The notes under the pieces: model-generated
Told to the model about the DNA's origin: nothing
Seen by the model: the letters and a program-made list of their open reading frames with translations, nothing else
Databases searched by the model: none
Shown: piece after piece, positions 59,030-64,000 of the stretch
Layout: each line of letters starts with the position of its first letter
How positions within the stretch are numbered: the stretch's first letter is position 1
Source: Gnetum montanum
Lineage: Eukaryota; Streptophyta; Gnetopsida; Gnetales; Gnetaceae
Assembly: GCA_015680685.1 (NCBI GenBank)
Contig: MNCI01015910.1
Location: forward strand, 1,166,592-1,230,591
Direction of reading: 5' to 3'
DNA: 64,000 nt
Translations under genes and position numbers: made by a program

Positions 59030-60335
59030 CAATTTTGGATAGCCTCACTCGTGTCCACTAGGTAGAAGTAAAGAATAAAGACATGTAGATTGAGGATTTG
59101 ATAGAATACATAGGATTAGCAAACCTCTGGTATGCTAATCTGGCCATTTTAATAGTAGGTAGGCCTAAGAATGAATTAGAATAATAGGTAGTAATATTTT
59201 ATGCAATGTATGAGAGGAATTTATAGATAGAAAATATGCTCTACAAAAATTAGATGTTGCAAATTTTGAACTCAAGATTGTGAAAGCCATCTACTAGGGC
59301 CAAAAATATGTAGTAGCTAACCTAGCACATCAATTGTCTAATTATCAAAAGCTAAGAAAGATGGCCAAATATTTTGAGGAGGAAAGGCAGTAATTTGCAG
59401 CCTGGTACATAAAAGCCAAGCAAATTGTTTCGCAACTATCATGCCCATGGGATGTACTAGCTTTGCCACACATTATTTAATAAGCATAGATGGTACATGA
59501 TCCTTGGACAAAGGAGAAAAACTGCAAGCACTTTTGAACAAATATCAATTCAAGAAGCTTGATGACAAGGGGAAACAGCCAATGGAAGAGCCACCACCAA
59601 CAGGAACATGAGCTACATTGAGCTACCCTAATTTTTGTGTTGTTTTATTTTTTCATGTAACAGTATCAAATTTTGTAAGAACACCACTATGGCATTCAAA
59701 GTTATGTAAATAGTTAGTCAGTTATGTCAAGTTAAATTACCTCCTAATTTTGTAAGGGATTGTATCCTCATTTTGTTTAAACTTGAGGATGAGTTTCCAA
59801 TCAGTTTTGGGGGCATCATAAAATTAATTTTTTTGTAACATGATGTTGCATCTATGATATTGTAGTAACAATATCATAAATACAAGGTCGTAATCCATGC
59901 TACGTTATCATTGATGTGGTGTCTCGAGATGTGTGTAGCCTTGTAAATACAACACTTGGATGCATAATTCGATAATGTTTGATTTCATACCTTATCCATA
60001 CAATTGAAGTTTCATTTCATAGTTATTGTAGAGAGTGAATGCACATAGTATGATTTTAAATAGTTGATTGAAGTCTTTATTTGAGTAAATTGTACTTGGA
60101 CACAATTTATGCACAACAATAAAGATTGAAGCTATTTTTCATCATTGAAGTATCACTTAGTTTTCTTTATGTTTACTTAGAATAATTTTTACTATTTTCT
60201 TAATTAACACTTTACTTTTCCAAGTATTCCATTTTACATGCCTATTAGTAAAGCAAAATGGGTATGACTAGTTTTGAGTGTTATGTGCAAATAAGCTCCA
60301 TTGGGGTAGTAGGTTATTTGGAAGGTCTGCTAGTA
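59030..60335 (+). mobile_element. Fragment of an A-type element inserted in element D gag
   Basis: On the + strand: the end of a late ORF (about 59200-59610, with a GNSQWKSHHQQEHE-like tail corresponding to the end of the element A ORF), a G-rich purine tract near 59805-59815, then LTR sequence (about 59816-60335) that follows the element A LTR (ACTTGGACAC, CACTTAGTTT and AATGGGTATGACT landmarks). Both ends are truncated. Its limits are where similarity to element B stops and resumes. Confidence 0.6.
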
Positions 60336-60538
60336 GTTATCTTGAAGGTAAGTTAACCATTTGGGTATTTTATTCTTCATGAATCTTGGATTAAGTGAAT
60401 ATGCCCATGTTTCTTGCAAATGTGCCATCATAGGAAAACACCCCTTAGGGTGTTCATACTAGCACACAGTACAAACTTCCTCATACTCTAAACTTGTATC
60501 TGAACATTCTATCATTGAGGCCACTTTTCATTTTTTTT

Positions 60539-62038
60539 TGAAGTCTCTTTTGAAGAACCACCAAAGATTCATGTTGCAAATTATAACCTTCATTTCCCAA
60601 CTTGAGGCAAGATTTTATTGTAAATGTAAGATATGTAGTCCATGAGCTACAATTTTGCATACTTCAATTTTTTTAGGCTGAAAAATCCCTCAAAAGTTGT
60701 TATTGCCTCACTTGCTAAGTGGAAAAAGATATCTCATGTCTATATTCAAGCTTGAGAAGGCTGAAAATGCCTTAGGAATTGCCAAAATTAGCATTTTCAT
60801 GGGTTTTTGTAAGGGTATAGCCTTAATTACGTTTGAACCATTTATTCCTCATTGTAGATGGGATTGATGGGATTTTCCATTTCCAACCCAATGTAGTCAT
60901 CACCAAAACCCAATGAAGATGCAGTGTTGGAACTATTGTGATTTTTCGTTTTTGAATTAATGGAATTTTCCATTTCCATTTTTATTTTCCCAATAGTGGC
61001 CAACATAGTCATCCTAAGTCTTCAGTAGTTGTAGCATGGCCAACATTTTCTAGCATTTTTTGACAATAGAATAGATAGCATTTTCCATCAATGGAATAGA
61101 CAACCTTTTTTGTTAGTTTCCATTAGTTTTTGACAACCTTAGCATAGTTCACAAAAGCCAATGTAGTGAGGATGATGCCAACATAGTCATAAAAGTCCAC
61201 TTACTATTTATAGTAAATAGATTTGTTTTGGTGGCTATGATGTATTCCAAGCTTACTATAAATGGCAACTGCATAGAAAATTAGAACTATTGTAACTTGA
61301 AATTAGAGACCAATCTGTTAGCTATCATGACAGTGGTGTACAAACCCAAAAACAACCAATCCCATACCAATATAAACCCAACATGAATACCATATTCCAG
61401 TTTTAGAATTTTGGAAGTATTTTCCATTGAAAATGCATTTTCATAGCTAAGGAAAAGCCCATTGCAACCTTACAACACCCTTGATAGCAAGAGATTGGTT
61501 TCTATGTTAGGCATAGAGACTTCCACATGATACCATTCCACCAAAGATATAAGACCATTCTATAGCCATAGTTACAGATCTTGGTAAAAACAAGAGGAGT
61601 TGCCAGAAACAAGACCTAGAAAGCATCCAAATCATGAAGTTTCAAGCATAGATTGCAAGCTCCAATGGACTTCAAGATTTTCCAATGATTTCTTGCACAC
61701 TTAGCACATGAATTTGTACTTCATAAGCCTTTCACTTTATTTTCCATTTTAATGAAGCTATAATTCTTGTTGTGCAAGTTTTTAATTTACATTCTCATTT
61801 CTATGTTTATTTCCACTATGAATGTGCAATTCCATTTTCATTTATCTTTATGTTTTTATTTTTATTTTTGATTTTTTTTACATTTACATTTATGTTTTCA
61901 TTGTCTTTTCTATTTACAAGTTCTTAGGTGATTGCCTAGACCATCTAGGGTTCCTTCAATCCTATTTTTAAAGGCCCTTGGGATTTGAGGTTAAATCTAT
62001 TCTCGCACATGGGACTTTGGTTTCTATTCCAATAACCA
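60539..62038 (+). repeat. Probable 5' LTR of element E
   Basis: It begins TGAAGTC where element D sequence stops and ends just before a leader block shared with element C (62040-62084). About 1.5 kb, comparable with the C LTR, but without clear sequence similarity to it; the partner LTR is outside the window. Confidence 0.4.
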
Positions 62039-62259
62039 AATTTTTTGGGTCCAATAGTTTTCTAGTACTAGAAGGAGGGCCTTTGCTCAAATTCTTGGCC
62101 AATTTTTTTTTTTCAATTGTCATGTTTTCAAGTTTCCAAATCTATGAACATATTCCATTGAAACCTTGGAAACTAGTGTAGGGATTTCGCTGCATTTTCA
62201 TAGTAGTTGCAAGATTTCATGGGGCTAGTGTAATCTACCTAAAAAATCAAAATCCAGAA

Positions 62260-62700
62260 GCCCAGTTTCATCTGCTATGAAATCTAGTGGAATAAACCAC
62301 ATTTTTTGCTCCCACCACCTAGTATAGTTTGTTGGGATTTGCTTGCCCAAAACCTAATTCTATTTAGTGTAGAATCCAACAGAATAAACAACTTAAATCC
62401 AATTCTATCCATGATGGAACAGACCATATTTTCCAATTCCATCTATGACAAAATAAATCATATTTCCCAATTCTATCCATGATAGAATAGACCACATTTT
62501 CTACTCACACCACTTAGCATAGTTGGTTGGGATTTTCCCTCCCAAAAACCCAATTTTGTTTAGTGTATAATCCAGCAAAATAAACAACTTAAACCCAAAT
62601 TTTTCCATGAAAAAATAGACCATATTTCCAAATTCTATTCATGATAGAATATACCATATTTTTTGCACCCACCACTCAGCGTAGTCGATTAGGATTTAAT
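62260..62700 (+). repeat. Tandem repeat in the leader of element E
   Basis: Three units starting near CACCTAGTATAGTTTGTTGGG (62318), CACTTAGCATAGTTGGTTGG (62511) and CACTCAGCGTAGTCGATTAG (62675), spaced 165-195 bp. Each includes sub-repeats of the type CCAATTCTATCCATGATAGA. Confidence 0.75.
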
Positions 62701-63149
62701 ATCATAAACCCTATATACTACATAGTACATGATTTTCTACTAAGTAGTATTTTACAGTAACACTTTCAGCTCCTTTCCATTTATAGCCAACATACTAAAA
62801 TTTTGCTAAAAATAGTAAAATGTGAAATAAACATCCTCAATAATGTCTTTTAGTAAGTTAATAGTTTTTCCCATTTACATGGCTGAAATGGCATCAAACT
62901 AAGATGCTATGAGGGTCTATGGTTGAATCCCCTATGGTTGAATGTAGATAATTCCTTAGGCTAATAGGTTGAAGCCCATATTTTTCCATCATAAATGAAG
63001 AGCATTATAATTTCATTTGTGAAAAAATTCAAGCAAACCAACTCATTCCACATGGGATCACTAAAGCCAAGCATGAGTATGAGCTTATCCACTATGATGA
63101 AAAGGAGTATATCCCTTCCCCATATGATACTCACACTTGTATTTTATCT

Positions 63150-64000
63150 CATTTGATTAAGATGGATGAGTAAAGCAAGAAGCTTAGTATGGTTAGCCAA
63201 CATGAATAAATCAATAAGTTTGAGATTGAGCCTGAACTTGACAACTTTATCGGGCATCTATTCCAAACAATAGCCCCCTAGATTACCGTGCCTACTTCAA
63301 CCCCTTTGGTTACTTCTGTAGATTAGGTTTCTCAATTGTCATCTCCTATGTATCCCACAATGTTGGAACTATAGTGGTTATAGCCTCACACTAGGTACAA
63401 CCTACATCATAGATAGCCTTCCTTTTTTCATCTATGCCATTTTCCACATAGCCTTGGTTTGCACAGCCATCACCGATGGTTCTCACCATCACTCATCCTT
63501 TCTCCATGATAGTGGGCCCTACTATGAAACCTAAAATAACCTAAGAATCATAAACAACCTTTAGAACCTTTGTTTCCCAAGTGCATTCTTTGACCTCCTT
63601 CTCATTGTTCGGTCCCCCTATGACCATGATGACCCAGCAACTCCCTTCTATACCACAATCCATCATGAGGCCACAAGCCTTCCAATTGACACCTCAACCA
63701 TCAACACAAACATCATAGCCCATGGGGATGTCCCAAGCCTTAGATCAAGCCTTCCAAATGATCTAAGACCTTAATAAAGAGCTACGAAAACTCAAGGCCA
63801 ATATAACTTAGACAGTCAAGGTTATGGAATTCTACCAAGATGATCCCATAAGCCATATTGTGCCTTAAATAACCTTGTATGCAAGTACATCCATACAAAA
63901 CTTTACCAAATACAATGATGAAGGGAATCCAAATACACACCTAGTTACCTTTTTGTCTAAGTGCCTCTTCTTGCAAGTTTGGCCTCATATGATATTGAGG
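63150..64000 (+). pseudogene. gag relic of element E, incomplete
   Basis: A Pro/Ser/His-rich N-terminal part with many stops is followed by the capsid start at about 63720-63960, aligned with element C at 14180-14400. It runs out of the window. Confidence 0.6.

Larger units (their letters stand above)
51630..60538 (-). mobile_element. Element D: decayed Athila-like element with a long third ORF
   Basis: On the - strand, right to left: gag remnants (60340-60538 and 58700-59025), protease (58238-58640), RT (about 56830-57800), integrase (55700-56480), purine-rich spacer (55260-55450) and a third ORF (51630-53310). Long stretches align with element B (60340-60480 with 42160-42310; 54260 with 36750). 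The right end is cut by element E at 60539, the left end shows no clear LTR, and gag is split by an A-type fragment. Confidence 0.72.
62039..64000 (+). mobile_element. Element E: start of a Tat-like element, truncated by the window
   Basis: The leader GTTTTCTAGTACTAGAAGG at 62057 matches element C at 12873, and the gag segment at 63750-63960 matches the capsid of C (EFYQDDPIS, FTKYNDEGNPNTHLVTF). It is therefore a relative of C on the same strand. Confidence 0.65.

Noticed and set aside
1-64000. tRNA, rRNA or other structured RNA genes
   Set aside because: I looked for tRNA-like boxes and rRNA stretches by eye and saw none; a covariance-model scan would be needed to exclude them.

Overview
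This window is repeat-dominated, gene-poor DNA from a land plant. It holds an endogenous Caulimoviridae copy, Ty3/gypsy elements of the plant-specific Athila and Tat lineages, a degenerate satellite array and one relic of a plant NHL/LEA_2 gene. Nested insertion, heavy decay, many stops of the C-to-T type and assembly gaps fit a large, methylated, slowly purged genome (a gymnosperm is possible, but the sequence does not prove it). Nearly all reading frames are relics.

Layout. 1-3.44 kb: 3' part of an endogenous pararetrovirus (protease, reverse transcriptase, RNase H, a second ORF cut by an assembly gap, a 35S-like promoter and a poly(A) signal). 3.44-4.38 and 29.63-31.33 kb: two halves of one degenerate tandem array of about 185 bp period, split by element C. 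4.38-29.63 kb: element C, a Tat-type element on the + strand. Its 5' LTR is split by element A (4651-11486), a 6.8-kb non-autonomous Athila-like element with gag and a late ORF but no pol; A is flanked by the 5-bp duplication GCAAG. Element C carries, between protease and reverse transcriptase, a 4.6-kb gene on the opposite strand with a TATA box and about eight recognisable exons.

31.3-35.04 and 47.9-49.7 kb: an old Athila-like gag relic (F) interrupted by element B (35041-47914, - strand), an Athila-like element with both LTRs and an internal tandem duplication of the gag-protease region. 49.7-51.5 kb: a GC-richer island with the NHL/LEA_2 pseudogene and a 180-bp duplication. 51.6-60.5 kb: element D, a decayed - strand Athila-like element keeping gag, protease, RT, integrase and a long third ORF, itself hit by a fragment of an A-type element (about 59.0-60.3 kb). 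60.5-64 kb: start of another Tat-like element (E), running out of the window.

How the parts relate. A looks like an internally deleted relative of a D-type element: it keeps gag, LTRs, a tRNA-Asp-type primer site and the late ORF, and would need pol from an autonomous relative. The U3 regions of three LTR families (A, B, C) each carry an array of short palindromes near the TATA box, with a different palindrome in each. The two strongest leads are this shared promoter architecture and the spliced antisense gene inside element C.
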